DNA of 64,000 nt from Notolepis coatsorum (GCA_963971535.1 OZ020593.1:15984148-16048147); one strand, 5' to 3'; shown: positions 1-11,497, counted from the first letter of the stretch. Made by a program: numbers and translations. Notes: generated by a model not told the origin, from the letters alone.

Positions 1-2937
1 AATCTGAATAAAGAGCTATTGCCCGGTCCTACACTCGGCCCCTCCCTACTAGGCGTACTACTCCGCTTCCGCCAGGACAAGGTGGCTATCAGCGGGGATA
101 TCAAAGGGATGTTCCTGCAGGTGAGATTAGTAGAGGAGGACAAGCCCCTGTTGCGGTTCCTATGGAGAGAGAGGCCAGGAGATGAGCACCCAGCCATCTA
201 CCAATGGGAAGTCCTCCCTTTCGGAACTACATGCAGCCCATGCTGTGCTACATTTGCACTACAGAGACATGTCGCAGAGGACCCAGCAGCGGACGAAGAG
301 GTCCGACACAGTGTGAAGAACAGCTTCTACGTAGATAACTGTCTACAAAGCGTTTCGACCCAGGAAGAAGCCGAGGCTCTCCTACTTAAACTCCGCGCCT
401 CTCTGATCAAAGGCGGCTTTGATCTCAGGCAGTGGGCCAGCAGCGATCCGCACGTACTGCGCAGCCTCTCCTCCGAGGACAAGGCAGCGAGCAGCGAGAC
501 CTGGATGGCCACAATCCCAGGAGAAGCCCAAGAGATGACACTAGGACTAGTGTGGCGCTTCAAAACAGATTCGCTCCACTATAGACACAAACCCCTGACC
601 ACGGAGCAGGGAAGGTCGACGGCAATACCGACCACCAGACGGAGTGTGTACAGAACACTCGCCCGACAATATGACCCGTTAGGATGTATACTACCGTACA
701 CCACCAGGGCAAAGATGATTGTACGAGCATTGTGGGACAAGGACCAGGGCTGGGACGACCCCATTCCCACACACCTTGCATCCACCTGGAGAGAGTGGGA
801 GATGGAACTCCACTCACTCCCAGGCGTTAATATACGCCGAAGCTACTTCCCACCCACGGTGAGGCCAGAGACATGTAAAATGGATATACACGTCTTCAGT
901 GACGCCTCCGAGGTCGCCTACGGATCAGTAGCCTACTTGCGGGCCCGAGAAGAGGGGGGAGAGATCTACACAGCATTCATCCTCGCCCGCTCGAGAATAG
1001 CCCCACGCAAGCAACAGTCTATCCCACGTCTAGAGCTCTGCGCAGCCCTCGCAGGAGCGCATCTAGCCACACTCATCCAACGTGAGCTCACCATTCCGGT
1101 GCATAGAACAATCCTGTGGTCAGATTCCACGACAGTACTCGCCTGGATCAAATCGGATTCATGCAAATACAAAGTCTTCGTGGGAGTCAGAGTCACTGAG
1201 ATTCAAGAGTTAACCGGAGAGTTAACCGGAGAAGCAAACTGGCGCTATGTTGATACAAAACACAACCCAGCTGACGTCATCACCCGGGGAATGTCCCTAG
1301 ATGACTTAACCCGTCGTAACATCTACAGTGACGGACCAGCATTCCTCAAGCTCCCGGAAGGAGATTGGCCCACGCCCACCCCGAGGGAAGCAAGTGACGA
1401 GGAGGCTGAGAATAAGAAACCTATGTTCTGTGGATTGAGCACTGTTGTCTCCGCAGACCCCAACATAGACGATTGCATTACCATAGAGAGTGCGCAGCAA
1501 CGGACATTCCTGCGGCACCACCCAGAGATTCAGTCCCCCGCTGATATGTCAGCAGCTGACTACGAGGAAGCAGAACTGCTTCTACTGCAACGAGCCCAGA
1601 GAGACTCGTTCCCCGATGAACTAGACTGTCTACAGGGAGGAAAGCCCGTCCCATCAGACAGCAGATTGATTCATCTGGCCCCCGAGAGTGACACACATAC
1701 CCTCATCAGAGTGGGTGGTCGCCTGCGGAGAGCCCCCAATTTACCGGATGACATTAAGTACCCGATCGTATTGAACAGCCGACACAAGGTCACAGAGCTG
1801 ATTATAAAGAAATACGACGAGGATGTACACCACGCAGGAGCAGAGAGAGTCTTCGCGGAGATCAGACGTCGTTACTGGATACTTCAAGGAAGAGAGGCGG
1901 TGCGACGCTTCCAGCGAACCTGTCTAGACTGCCGAAAGTGGCGCGCGCAGCCCAGCATACCACGGATGGCTGACCTACCTCCATGTCGCCTCCGACTCGG
2001 CGACAAGCCATTCCACTCAACAGGCATGGACTGTTTTGGCCCGCTGCACATAAAGAAAGGAAGAGGCACCGAGAAGCGGTGGGGTATTGTATTCAAATGC
2101 ATGACCACCAGAGCGATACATATCGAGCTCCTTTCGACCATGAGCACAGACTCATTCCTTATGGCCTTCCGAAGATTCACATCACGGAAAGGAAAACCGT
2201 CTACATTATTGTCCGATCACGGGACAAACTTCAAAGGCGGAGAAAGAGAGCTGAGGGAGAGCTTCCAAGCTATGGGCCCAGAACTTAAGACCCACCTCGC
2301 TCCAGCCCAGATTGACTTCCAATTCAACCCCCCAAACGCACCCCACTTCGGTGGAACTTGGGAACGAGAAGTACGTTCTATAAAGACAGCCCTGTACGCA
2401 GTACTTGGGGCCCAGACTGTGGCGGAAGAAGTCCTAATGACAATCCTCACGGAGATTGAGGGAGTATTGAACTCAAAGCCCCTCGGTTACGTCTCCAGTG
2501 ATGTAGCAGATGTCGACCCAGTCACCCCCAACACCCTCCTGATGGGGCGGCTAGATCCCGCGTTACCCCAGACAATGTACCGGCCTGAAGAAGAGAACGG
2601 CCGACGAATGTGGAGGTACAGCCAAGTATTAGCCGACAAGTTTTGGAGCAGTTTCCTACTGCACTACCTACCGTCTCTACAGACCCGCCAGAAGTGGGTA
2701 AAAGAGAGAGACAATTTGACGGAAGGAACAGTCGTCATGATTATTGACCAGTCACTACCCAGAGCTATGTGGCCGGCTGGCCGCGTAAGCAAAGTGATCA
2801 CCGGTGCCGATGGCAAGGTCCGAGCAGCTGAAGTACTCGTCCAAGGGCGCATTTACACCCGTCCTGTGGCGAGGCTCATAGAACTGCCCCGACTCCCAGA
2901 CACAATCGATGATGACCATGACCCTATGACTTTGTGA
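1..2937 (+). CDS. BEL/Pao retrotransposon Pol polyprotein, 3' part (5' end outside window)
   Basis: The frame is open from base 1 to the TGA at 2935-2937 and is the C-terminal ~978 codons of a BEL/Pao Pol. In order it shows the reverse transcriptase, with PFGTTCSP near 226 and the active-site strand reading YVDN near 331; RNase H (VFSDAS near 893, WSDSTT near 1118); the HHCC zinc finger of integrase (DVHHAG near 1823 to CLDCRK near 1925); the integrase DDE core (MDCFGP, SDHGTNF, WEREVR, about 2025-2370); and the C-terminal tail domain of BEL integrases. It is closely similar over its whole length to the second copy at 15808-18739 (judged by eye) and carries two extra codons near 1625. No stop or frameshift is seen in this part. 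The family copies an RNA genome in cytoplasmic particles and integrates it. Gag and protease lie left of the window. Confidence 0.93.
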   Translation, partial: NLNKELLPGPTLGPSLLGVLLRFRQDKVAISGDIKGMFLQVRLVEEDKPLLRFLWRERPGDEHPAIYQWEVLPFGTTCSPCCATFALQRHVAEDPAADEEVRHSVKNSFYVDNCLQSVSTQEEAEALLLKLRASLIKGGFDLRQWASSDPHVLRSLSSEDKAASSETWMATIPGEAQEMTLGLVWRFKTDSLHYRHKPLTTEQGRSTAIPTTRRSVYRTLARQYDPLGCILPYTTRAKMIVRALWDKDQGWDDPIPTHLASTWREWEMELHSLPGVNIRRSYFPPTVRPETCKMDIHVFSDASEVAYGSVAYLRAREEGGEIYTAFILARSRIAPRKQQSIPRLELCAALAGAHLATLIQRELTIPVHRTILWSDSTTVLAWIKSDSCKYKVFVGVRVTEIQELTGELTGEANWRYVDTKHNPADVITRGMSLDDLTRRNIYSDGPAFLKLPEGDWPTPTPREASDEEAENKKPMFCGLSTVVSADPNIDDCITIESAQQRTFLRHHPEIQSPADMSAADYEEAELLLLQRAQRDSFPDELDCLQGGKPVPSDSRLIHLAPESDTHTLIRVGGRLRRAPNLPDDIKYPIVLNSRHKVTELIIKKYDEDVHHAGAERVFAEIRRRYWILQGREAVRRFQRTCLDCRKWRAQPSIPRMADLPPCRLRLGDKPFHSTGMDCFGPLHIKKGRGTEKRWGIVFKCMTTRAIHIELLSTMSTDSFLMAFRRFTSRKGKPSTLLSDHGTNFKGGERELRESFQAMGPELKTHLAPAQIDFQFNPPNAPHFGGTWEREVRSIKTALYAVLGAQTVAEEVLMTILTEIEGVLNSKPLGYVSSDVADVDPVTPNTLLMGRLDPALPQTMYRPEEENGRRMWRYSQVLADKFWSSFLLHYLPSLQTRQKWVKERDNLTEGTVVMIIDQSLPRAMWPAGRVSKVITGADGKVRAAEVLVQGRIYTRPVARLIELPRLPDTIDDDHDPMTL

Positions 2938-3020
2938 GTTGACTGACCCTTACAGCGAACCCTTGAGTGGTAGACAGTGCGGTTAATCTGTCTCTGCTTA
3001 ACTAATTAGGTTGGGACCAA

Positions 3021-3032
3021 TTAGGGGGCGGC
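3021..3032 (+). promoter_or_regulatory. Polypurine tract of BEL/Pao copy 1
   Basis: A G-rich stretch (TTAGGGGGCGGC) sits immediately before the TGT that opens the 3' LTR at 3033. This is the usual place for the plus-strand DNA primer of LTR retrotransposons. The second copy has the equivalent AGGGGGTGGC at 18838-18847. Confidence 0.55.
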
Positions 3033-4447
3033 TGTTCTGAAGGATCAGATTAAACCGAATATATATATTTATTTATATATATATATTTAATTGTATTTGT
3101 ATATCCCCTGATATCCCCTGATATCCCCTGTATATTCCTTGTACAATATGCATTGAATATCCCTTCTAGTCTACTGAACATCCCATAATAGTCTCCATTC
3201 TACCATTGGACGAGACCTTGGTGCCAGGTCGCCATACCCCTCAGACCAGGTTCAATCGTACCGCTCAACATGTATGGACAAGTCCTAGTTCCGCGTAGGA
3301 ATATGTCTACCGCACCACTAATGGTACTATTTGTTCATAGTGCGTATATATACTGCGCTATTAAAGTAGAACTTTCTTTTAGTCCAGTTCCTTACCCTCC
3401 AACAGAGTGACAGACGCAAAAGCCTCCCCGCGAACCACGTGTGGGCAGTAAGGCCAATTCGGCCCAGTATCGGCATTGAGACATCGTGTATATTAATATT
3501 TGAATAGTCATATTTGGCACTATATCGTCGAGTTGGACGTATTCTATTAAGCTAATAATAGTCTATTCATATATAGTGCCTCGTGCGGTAAGAGTTCTAT
3601 AGTAATCAGCACCCCCATCGTTTCGGGCATCAGCTGGACGCTTATCCAGGGTGGTTGACCCCACGTGAAGCTGCACCCGAGGAGCTCCAGGCCAAAGAGC
3701 GAGTGGACCTGTATATTGGATTATTCTACCGACGACGGCTAGCCTTCCCCGGCTTGGATTATGCTTTGAGTACTTTGATTATTCTATGGATAAAGGCCAA
3801 CACTGCGGTGTGTTGGAAATACCCCCCCCGGAGAGGACGACAGGTGAGATGGCGCTCTGCACAGTGAGGTCGCCTCACGTCTCTCCGTCGTGGACCGGAG
3901 GACGCCGGCCACAGAGGGTCCAACTGCATTCATCTGTGGATCGAGGATCGTTGGGCACCGTGTCGCACAACTGTGGACTCTCCCAAGATACCCTCGGCCA
4001 GACGGGATCCAGCCAGTGACTCTCTAACCCCCCCCCCCCCTCCAGCTGTCCTACAAGCAGTCGGAACCTTCCCCTAGTGTATCCAGCTATATAATCATTC
4101 AAGTATCATCGCTATTGTTCCCTAAATATTCCAGGTTGTATATTTGCTTCCTGCGCAATCAGAGATTGGACATTCGATATTGATCTACCTACGAATACTC
4201 ATTTGCCATAAAAGTGCATACTATTTCAAATCATAAATGTAATTAAGTGATCGTTGTACATACCTTTTGCTATGTATTAAAACTCAAACTTTCGATTTGG
4301 TACATTTGTGTTGGATCCGTTTATCAGGTGGGAGTGTTCAACATATTCATACCTAGTACTGGGTGGCCAGAGTCTAAAGTACAAGAGGTAGTGGTAGTAA
4401 GTATCATATCTAACCATACAGTCAGGGAATTGTACCCCTCAGTTACA
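3033..4447 (+). repeat. 3' LTR of BEL/Pao copy 1
   Basis: The segment begins TGTTCTGAAGGATC and ends CCTCAGTTACA, aligning along its length with the 1,434-bp LTRs at 11178 and 18848, but with many substitutions and small indels (1,415 bp). It carries a TATA-like run near 3345, an ATTAAA poly(A)-signal variant at 4276-4281 where copy 2 has AATAAA, and three tandem ATATCCCCTG units near 3100-3130 that are degraded in copy 2. The bases after it (CTTAC) would be the right target duplication; its partner lies outside the window. The divergence from copy 2 suggests a different subfamily or an older insertion. Confidence 0.88.
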
Positions 4448-4556
4448 CTTACAAGTAACAAGCATCATCGTAGAATTTGTGGCAATCAAGCTGAATATTT
4501 CAGTAATGTTACAATTATATCACATCAAGCCTCATGGAATGTATGGTGAATGGCTT

Positions 4557-4815
4557 TGATTGATTGATTGATTGATTGATTGAAAACTTTATTAACAGAT
4601 TGCAGAATGGGTACAATACAGTACGGCTCAATACACACAATTGTTAAGGGGTTGCAGACCAGAGAAAGACTTTCGTCTTGTTTACATCAGGGTCCCCCAT
4701 TTTCAATTCATAATGACATTTATGACACACACACAACATACATATATCATGACATTTATGACATACATAACATACAGGTATACAGTACTGTTACATATAC
4801 AGTACTGTTAAACAG
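4557..4815 (-). repeat. LINE-A 3' tail fragment (GATT-tailed)
   Basis: A (GATT)n run is followed by the reverse complement of the 3' end of the LINE at 49470-52464: the complement of AATAAAGTTTTCAATCAATC, then the GTACAATACAG and GACCAGAGAAAGAC blocks. It is a 5'-truncated insertion on the minus strand, with no coding part left. The same tail recurs about ten times in this window. Confidence 0.8.
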
Positions 4816-5457
4816 AGGTTTTAACCTTCATTTATGAATGTCTCTCATTTCACTTTGATGGCGTTATCTAGTCTGTAGTATGTTCATTACTAAATGTTTA
4901 GAAGAATTATAGAATTAATGTTATATTGTAAACACAAACTGGCAGCTGAGAAACCTTACCTGACTCGACGACATTTTGCTAATTTTGTTAGCAGACCTGT
5001 TGAATGATGCTGTAGAAACAAAATGGTTGTTAGCTAACATTCTGTTCCTCGTTGTGTAAATAATACATCTATCTATCATCATCAACTCATGTTAATGAAA
5101 GGTAACTTTGGTAAATAATTTGTAAAGGAAGACATAACTGCTCAAAATGTAGTAATATGTAGACTTTTCCGAATCATCTAGTACTAGCTAACTCACCGTG
5201 AATTACTGAGCAAGTGACCAACACTCTCTCATCGAGACTGAAGTCGAAAGAGTATCACGTCAAGTGCGCGAGACATTTACGTCCGTTTAGGCGCGAGACG
5301 TGCAGTGCCGGCTCGAGCCCATAGATGCTCAAGCCCACCTGTCACCAGCTGCAGACCTCATGGGAGAACGGTCTCGGATCGCTCACAGCGCCATCTCCAC
5401 TCAGTGGCTGAATTGGAGTATTGCGACTGGACTGTGATAATACAAATACAATTTATT
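4816..5457. other. AT-rich intergenic stretch, no gene seen
   Basis: I see no exon, RNA gene or recognisable mobile-element end here. It lies between two LINE-A fragments and ends at a short (ATT)n run at 5458-5500. Bases 5501-5754 are equally featureless. Confidence 0.5.
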
Positions 5458-5754
5458 ACTATTATTATTATTATAATTATATTATTATTATTATAATATT
5501 GAAACATAGCAGCAAATAACTCAGTAGTGCAATACTGAGCCTCTGATGTTCACATAGGGTTTAGCTTGGTCAACAACACAGGGCAGTTCTACAAACAGGC
5601 TTGTACATATGAGTAAATTAACTATACTATTTCATAAAAATGTATTGTTCTTTTATTTTTTGCTCAATATTTTAACAATATAAAACTCAAAAGTAGCCAC
5701 TGCAGCCGTTATCACGAGCTCTGCTCTTCTGTGTGTTCACATAACTTTCCCCAA

Positions 5755-6010
5755 ACAGTACTGTATATCTGTCATGTATGTCATAAATGTCATGTTTATA
5801 TTAGATTAGATGATTCGATTTTTATATCTGTATATCTATGTTGTTTATGTCATAAATGTCATTATGAATTGAAAATGGGGGACCCTGATGTAAACAAGAC
5901 GAAAGTCTTTCTCTTGTCTGCATCCCCTTAACAATTGTGTGTATTGAGCTGTACTGTATTGTACCCATTCTGCAATCTGTTAATAAAGTTTTCAATCAAT
6001 CAATCAATCA
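5755..6010 (+). repeat. LINE-A 3' tail fragment, plus strand
   Basis: The 3' end of the LINE-A family in sense orientation: a TGTCATGTATGTCATAAATG block, GGGGGACCCTGATG, CATTCTGCAATCTG, AATAAAG and a (TCAA)n tail ending at about 6010. It is 5'-truncated and noncoding. It lies tail to tail with the minus-strand fragment that begins at 6068. Confidence 0.8.
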
Positions 6011-6067
6011 AGCGCAACGCCAGACAGACAGACTCACTGGAGGAACCTCTTCTTCGTCGTTGAAATG

Positions 6068-6299
6068 GATTGATTGATTGATTGAAAACTTTATTAACAG
6101 ATTGCAGAATGGGTACAGTACAGTACAGCTCAATACATACAATTGTTAAGGGGATGCAGACCAGAGAAAGACTTTACATCAGGGTCCCCCATTTTCAATT
6201 CATCGTAACAAATATGACATACATGACATACAGATAGACAGTACTGCTACATCTATACATTTATGACATACCAGATTTGCAAATACAGTACTGTTTGAC
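6068..6299 (-). repeat. LINE-A 3' tail fragment, minus strand
   Basis: This repeats the block at 4557-4815, starting with (GATT)n and running to the CAAATACAGTACTG block near 6293. With 5755-6010 it forms a ~250-bp inverted pair with a 57-bp spacer. Its 5' end abuts an L2-like LINE fragment on the opposite strand. Confidence 0.8.
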
Positions 6300-6300
6300 A

Positions 6301-7325
6301 GTTTCCCTGTTTCCCTGACATTGAATGAAGGGAAAACCGAGGTCATTGTTTTTAATAGTGCCCCCCCGCCCCCCCTCATTGACGCACTTGGTCCCCTGGG
6401 CCCAAACCTCTCCACCTCTGTCAGGAACCTCGGGGTCATCTTCGACAGTAATTTTAAATTCGACAAACAGGTCAGCGCCGTAGTGAAAAATAGCTTTTAT
6501 CACCTTAGACTCCTGGCGAAGACAAAGGCATACCTCTCCCAAAGTAACCTAGAGACGGTGATACATGCCTTTGTCACAACCCGCCTCGACTACTGCAATG
6601 CTCTGTACACTGGCATTGACAAGTCCCTCCTCCGCCGCCTACAACTGGTGCAGAACGCAGCCGCGCGCCTCCTCACCAAAACAAGAAAATACGAACACAT
6701 CAGCCCAGTTCTGGCCTCGCTCCACTGGCTGCCTATTAGCTTCAGGATCGATTTTAAATTAGCACTAAACGTTTTTAAATCATTAAATGGCACGGCTCCC
6801 TCCTATCTGTCCGAGCTCCTGCACCGCCACACCCCCCACCGATCCCTCAGATCAGCTGACCAGATGCTATTGGTGGTACCCAGAACCAGGCTCAAAACTA
6901 GGGGAGACAGAGCTTTCTCCACCGCAGCGCCTAGACTGTGGAACAGCCTCCCCCTCAGCGTACGGACTGCCCAGACCGTACAGGCTTTTAAATCACTCTT
7001 GAAAACCTACCTGTTCTCCTTGGCCTTCCCCCCTACTTAACTACCACTAGACCCCTGACCCTTCTATCCTCTTTGTTTTACTGTGTCCTACCAGTTTTTA
7101 TTACTTTCATTGCTTTATTATGTTTTTAATCTTATATCTTGCACCATATTGTTTGTTTTGTTGCTTTCATTGCTTTGCCATGTTTTTTTTTATTTCTTTC
7201 TTTTAATCTTATACCTTGCCTCACACTAATTTGTTTTTATCAACCTGCTTGTGAAGCACTTTGGTGTCAGCTACCGCTGCCTGGAAATGTGCTATACAAA
7301 TAAAACTGACTTGACTTGACTTGTT
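6301..7325 (+). pseudogene. L2-like LINE, 5'-truncated reverse transcriptase C-terminus
   Basis: An uninterrupted frame to 7040 encodes the C-terminal ~240 residues of an L2-clade LINE ORF2: the post-RT thumb segment (TEVIVFNS, LGVIFDS), the LDYCNALYTG and RLQLVQNAAARLL motifs, LHWLPI, and WNSLPLSVR near the end. All are hallmark strings of this clade. The catalytic RT motifs are missing because the copy starts after them. The 3' UTR ends with a CAAATAAAACTGAC block and short (TTGAC)n repeats near 7310. It cannot retrotranspose. The frame is open and begins with an ATG at 6321, but nothing suggests host use. Confidence 0.85.
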
Positions 7326-7438
7326 TGTGATACAAAAAGAGTCCAGAAAAAAGAGTATACATTTGACGTAGGGAAATGTCCGGCAGTATGGCGCATTACT
7401 GCCCTCCGCTGGACGTATTTCGAATTTTCGAGAAATAA

Positions 7439-7592
7439 CCTTCTGTAGTGTGGTAGTGAAGGGGGTTAACCCTTTGTCGTGTGGTAGTGAAGGGGGTTAA
7501 CCCTTTGTCGTGTGGCAGTGAAAGGGTTAACCTTCTGTATTGTCGCGGTGAAAGGGTTAACCTTCTGTAGTGTGGTAGTGAAAGGGTTAATG
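7439..7592. repeat. Minisatellite, about 5 units of 31-36 bp
   Basis: Imperfect tandem copies of a unit with GTGGTAGTGAAGGG and GGTTAACC(C/T)T. The units vary in the length of the G run. No coding role is seen. Confidence 0.75.
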
Positions 7593-7630
7593 TATTGTCC
7601 AGGATGCTTGTCATGTGACGTTCAAGGGTT

Positions 7631-8950
7631 TCAAGTTTCAAGTTTCAAGTTTCTTTAATATTTGTCATACAGAAGTACAGAATACTTTTGTACAAAATGC
7701 TTCTTACTGTTGCGCTCCAGAGACTGTGCATGACAAGATAAGTATGAAATAAAGAAATAGTAAAAATTAGAAGTAAAAAAAGAGGTCACAGTGTTCAGTT
7801 TAGACATATGTACAATGTTCGTAGACGTAGTTACCATACAATATACAATACTGTGCAGTGTACTAATATACAATACTATATAGTGCAAGGCATAAATGGA
7901 CGAGGTGCAGTTTAGGTACAATTCACAGTAGGTGTACGAGTTGTAGTGCAAATCCTTTATCAATAAATATAAAGTGTAAGTGTGTTTGTGTGATCTAAAG
8001 TGTGGAGAGTGGGTGCTGCAGTGTGTTGTTTGTTTGAGTGAGTGTGTGCGTGTGGGTGTGTGTGCTGTGTGCATTTGATGGTTGTTGCATAGTGATTATT
8101 GTTAGTTTAGCGATTATTGTTCGTTTAGCAGCCTGATGGCCTGGGGATAGAAGCTCCTTCTGAGTCTTTCTGTGCTCGCCATAAGACTCCGGTATCGCTT
8201 GCCTGACGGCAGCAGTTCAAAGAGGCAGTTGTTCGGGTGGCTCAAGTCCTTAATAATTCTCTTAGCCTTCCCCTTGCACCGCTTGTTGTAAATGTTCTGG
8301 AGGGTGGGAAGCCCCCCTCTAATTGTGCGTTCAGCTGAACGTGTCACTCTTTGTAGTCTGCTACGGTCTTGTGCAGTGCTATTCCCAAACCAGGAGGTGA
8401 TGTTGCCGGTCAGGATGCTCTCTATTGTACATGAGTAGAAGTTCCTAAGGATCTTCTGACTGACTTGGAACTTCCTTAGGCGCCTGAGGAAGTAGAGGCG
8501 TTGTCGTGCCTTCTTCACAACACTGTCAATGTGTGTGGTCCATGTCAAGTCCTCGGATATGTGGGCTCCGAGGTACTTGAAACTGTTCACTCTCTCAACT
8601 GGTGCCCCGTCGATGCTGAGGGGGCTGTAGTCCTTGACCCCCGACCTCCTGAAGTCCACAATCATCTCTTTTGTTTTGCTGACGTTCAGGGAGAGGCAGT
8701 TCTCCTGACACCACTGTGACAGGTTCTCTACCTCTTCCAGGTAGGCCCTTTCGTCGTTGGCAGAGATCAGGCCCACCACTACTGTGTCATCAGCAAATTT
8801 GATGATGGTGTTGTTGTTCCGCTGTGCTACGCAGTCATGTGTGTACAGGGAGTAGAGGAGGGGGCTCAGAACACAGCCCAAGGGGCAAAGAAGTGTGTTA
8901 GGGTGTGTCCTCTACAGAAGAACCTACAGCAGATTATTATTCAAATAAAT
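7631..8950 (-). pseudogene. Rex1/CR1-like LINE, 5'-truncated ORF2 fragment
   Basis: On the minus strand an open frame from about 8881 down to 8114 encodes the second half of a reverse transcriptase. It begins at the GCVLSPLLYSLYTHDC block (RT motif 4), keeps the catalytic FADDT at about 8795, and has LSLNVSKTKEM, VNSFKYLGAHIS, the ARQRLYFLRRL block, CTIESILTG and a basic C-terminus. After the stop come ~450 bp of AT-rich 3' UTR and short CTTGAAA repeats at 7631-7655, the tail of the element. The 5' end is truncated before the first RT motifs. The clade name (Rex1/Babar within the CR1/L2/Jockey group) is from memory of fish LINEs and is less certain than the RT identity. Confidence 0.83.
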
Positions 8951-9024
8951 CCAGTAGTGTTCCTTTCTCTTGTGCTATTATTGGTCATCACATTATGTAG
9001 TCATCTGGATGAGATTACTTGTTT

Positions 9025-9040
9025 TATAATAATAATAATA

Positions 9041-9129
<89 letters not shown>

Positions 9130-9137
9130 TAATAACT
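9025..9137. repeat. (TAA)n/(TTA)n microsatellite
   Basis: About 110 bp of pure trinucleotide repeat switching from (AAT) to (ATT) and back to (AAT). The switch makes it an imperfect foldback. Long poly-Asn and poly-Ile frames here are artefacts of the repeat. Confidence 0.95.
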
Positions 9138-9590
9138 GTTATTATTATCATGATCAACATGAGCAGTAACTCGGAGACCCACAGAGGAAGGTGGCATCCC
9201 CTGGTGTCTTCTTTAGGAATGGACAATAATACACGAAGCTATGCTGTTCAAAATTTAGGCTATTATTTTATTACTAGATTATCTTTAAATCCCAAATATG
9301 TGACCCGCCCCCCCCCCCATATCAATGTGGGGTAGATTCACATACATGCTTGAAGAGTTTGATCGGTAGATGGAGGATACACTATTTGTAATGTTCCTAA
9401 CTGTACACCTGGATATATCTGTTTTTACTCCAGTGTGTACAAACGTTACTTTCACATACTGTCTTTTGGTGTACATTCACATGGTGGTGGGTGTACTCAC
9501 TGTCTGTTGTGTTGCCTTCACTTGGCGGTGTGGCTGTGGAGGCTTAATTGATGTCCACTAATTGATTGTTGTAATTGAACACAGGTGTGG
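9138..9590. other. No gene seen
   Basis: Mixed unique-looking AT-rich sequence with a short poly-C run at 9309-9319. I recognise no exon or element terminus. Confidence 0.4.
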
Positions 9591-9597
9591 TGACGAC

Positions 9598-10540
9598 TGT
9601 AAACAAGAATACCCTGAAGACTCTGGCAGGAGCACTCATTCAAGGGTACTACGACTATGCTTGCACGGTTGCACCTCATGGTACCAAAGTACCTCAAAGG
9701 CGCTAAAAACAAAATTACAAACATCACAAAACAAACTGGTCAGACTACTACTTGACCTTACCCCCAGAACCCACCTCACCCCTGCCCACTTTGACAACCT
9801 AGGATGGCTTAGAGTAGACGACAGAGTACAGCAACTTGCAATGGGCCTGGTCTACAAGATACACTATACGACTAAGGTATCCATGTACATGTCAAAATAC
9901 TTCCCAAAGGTCAGTGAATACCACAACCACTACACCAGAGGAAGCTCAACAAATCATGTTAAACCCAGAATTGGCTCAAACAAGGGACTAAACACGTTTA
10001 GCAATTATGCCACATCAATGTGGAACGCCCTACCCAAAGCTGTAAAGGAATGTGAATCCCTACCCACATTCAAAACCGCTCTTAAAGAGCACCTACGGGA
10101 GGCTGCAATTCGAAACTGGCCACCGTAAATGCCCAAAACCCCCACCACCTCCTAATAGACAGTCTCCTCCCCACCGCATGTATATATTCCCTCCCCGCCG
10201 TATGTATATTTCTCTCCCACCCACCCACCCCCTCCTAATGTACAGTCCCCTCCCCATCATATGTATATACTCTTGTCAGGATCTAGGGGTAACAGTACTG
10301 TATATTTGAATACCGTTTAAGTCACAAATGTATCAGTACTAAATACCTATATGTCCCTATGCCATAAATGCCTTGTATGTTGTGTGTCATAAATGTCTGT
10401 ATGAATTGAAAATGGGGGACCCTGATGTAAACAAGACAAACGTCTTTCTCTGGTCTGCATCCCCTTAACAATTGTGTGTATTGAGCCGTACTGTATTGTA
10501 CCCATTCTGCAATCTGTTAAATAAAGTTTTCATTCATTCA
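9598..10540 (+). pseudogene. LINE-A, 5'-truncated copy (RT C-terminus plus 3' UTR)
   Basis: The sequence matches the end of the LINE-A ORF at 51219-51932 almost base for base: KTLAGAL, CTSWYQSTSKALK, TPRTHLTPAHFDN, the NALPKAVKECESLPTFK block, then a stop at 10126-10128. A 9-bp duplication near 9665-9680 adds three codons that the other copy lacks. The copy has the uninterrupted GAGTAGACGACAGAG site near 9812, which is the empty target of the hAT insertion at 51432-51615. The 3' UTR contains TGTATATA/CTCCCC runs and ends AATAAAGTTTTCATTCATTC. It is truncated and not functional. Confidence 0.88.
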
Positions 10541-10606
10541 AGGGGATGCAGACCAGAGAAAGACTTTCGTCTTGTTTACATCAGGGTCCCCCCATTTTCA
10601 ATTCAT
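10541..10606 (-). repeat. LINE-A tail fragment, inverted
   Basis: Begins GGGGATGCAGACCAGAG and ends TTTTCAATTCATAG, the reverse complement of part of the 3' UTR just finished on the plus strand. The two meet tail to tail without a spacer. Confidence 0.75.
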
Positions 10607-11172
10607 AGTGACTTTGCTTTCAAAGAGCCACATAAACGACACAGATAATAGAACGTGCAGTATGAGTACTGATAGGACACTTGATTATTACACAAGTGTA
10701 ATTCATAATAATCTTGAGAGGCTTGTAAATGTGTTTGTTTTGTTACGCTGCTGGCCAGTATGATTTACTACCAGTGTCTTTATACCTGTACCACTGTACA
10801 TATTAATATTACAACTCTGTATACATCTGATTAGCACTATTACTCAGTAGTACTCATTTATATATTTTATACCCAGTTTAATCACCTGTCCATTATATTA
10901 CTATTGCACTTTACTGTTATATTTGCACTCTGGTTGGATGCCAAACTTTGTTCGTTGTACTGTACTTGTGCTGCATGATGAGACAATACATTTTAATATA
11001 ATCTAAAGAAAATACATTATGGAGACTATATGAAAGATGTGACAAAATACGAATCTTGAACCAGTTGAAACTTTATTTTATGAAATAGTTTGTAGAACGT
11101 AGAAACTAGTTTGTAACAAGTCACAAGTCATATTTTGAGCGATGCAAGGCATCGTCTCACAACATATATACA
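10607..11172. other. Intergenic AT-rich sequence; possible decayed repeat 3' end
   Basis: No gene is seen. The GCACTTTACTG, ATTTGCACTCTGG and CGTTGTACTGTACTTG strings at 10905-10975 resemble a common fish LINE 3' end, but no coding part accompanies them. The BEL/Pao element inserted at CCTAG, 11173-11177. Confidence 0.4.
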
Positions 11173-11489
11173 CCTAGTGTTGTGAAGGGCCAGATTAAAC
11201 CGAATATATATATTTATTTATATATATATATTTAATTGTATTTGTATATTCTCTAATATTCCCTGATATCCCTTGTATATTCCTTGTACAATATGCATTG
11301 AATATCCATTCTAGCCTACTGAACATCCCATAATAGTCTCCATTCTACTATTGGTCGAGACCTTGGTGCCAGGCTGCCATACCCCTCAGACCCAGTTCAA
11401 ACGTACCGCTCCACATGTACGAACAAGTCCTAGTTCCGCGTAGGAATCTGACTACCGCACCACTAATGGGACTATTTGTTCATAGTGCG

Positions 11490-11497
11490 TATATATA
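11490..11497 (+). promoter_or_regulatory. TATA-like element in BEL/Pao LTR
   Basis: TATATATA in the context GTGCGTATATATACTGCG. It is conserved in copy 1 (near 3345) and in the 3' LTR (19160-19167). It is the best promoter candidate for the genomic RNA, but no start site can be read from sequence. Confidence 0.4.

Noticed and set aside
9025..9226. Long Asn/Ile/Tyr homopolymer frames on both strands
   Set aside because: Produced by the (AAT)n/(ATT)n microsatellite; no coding context.
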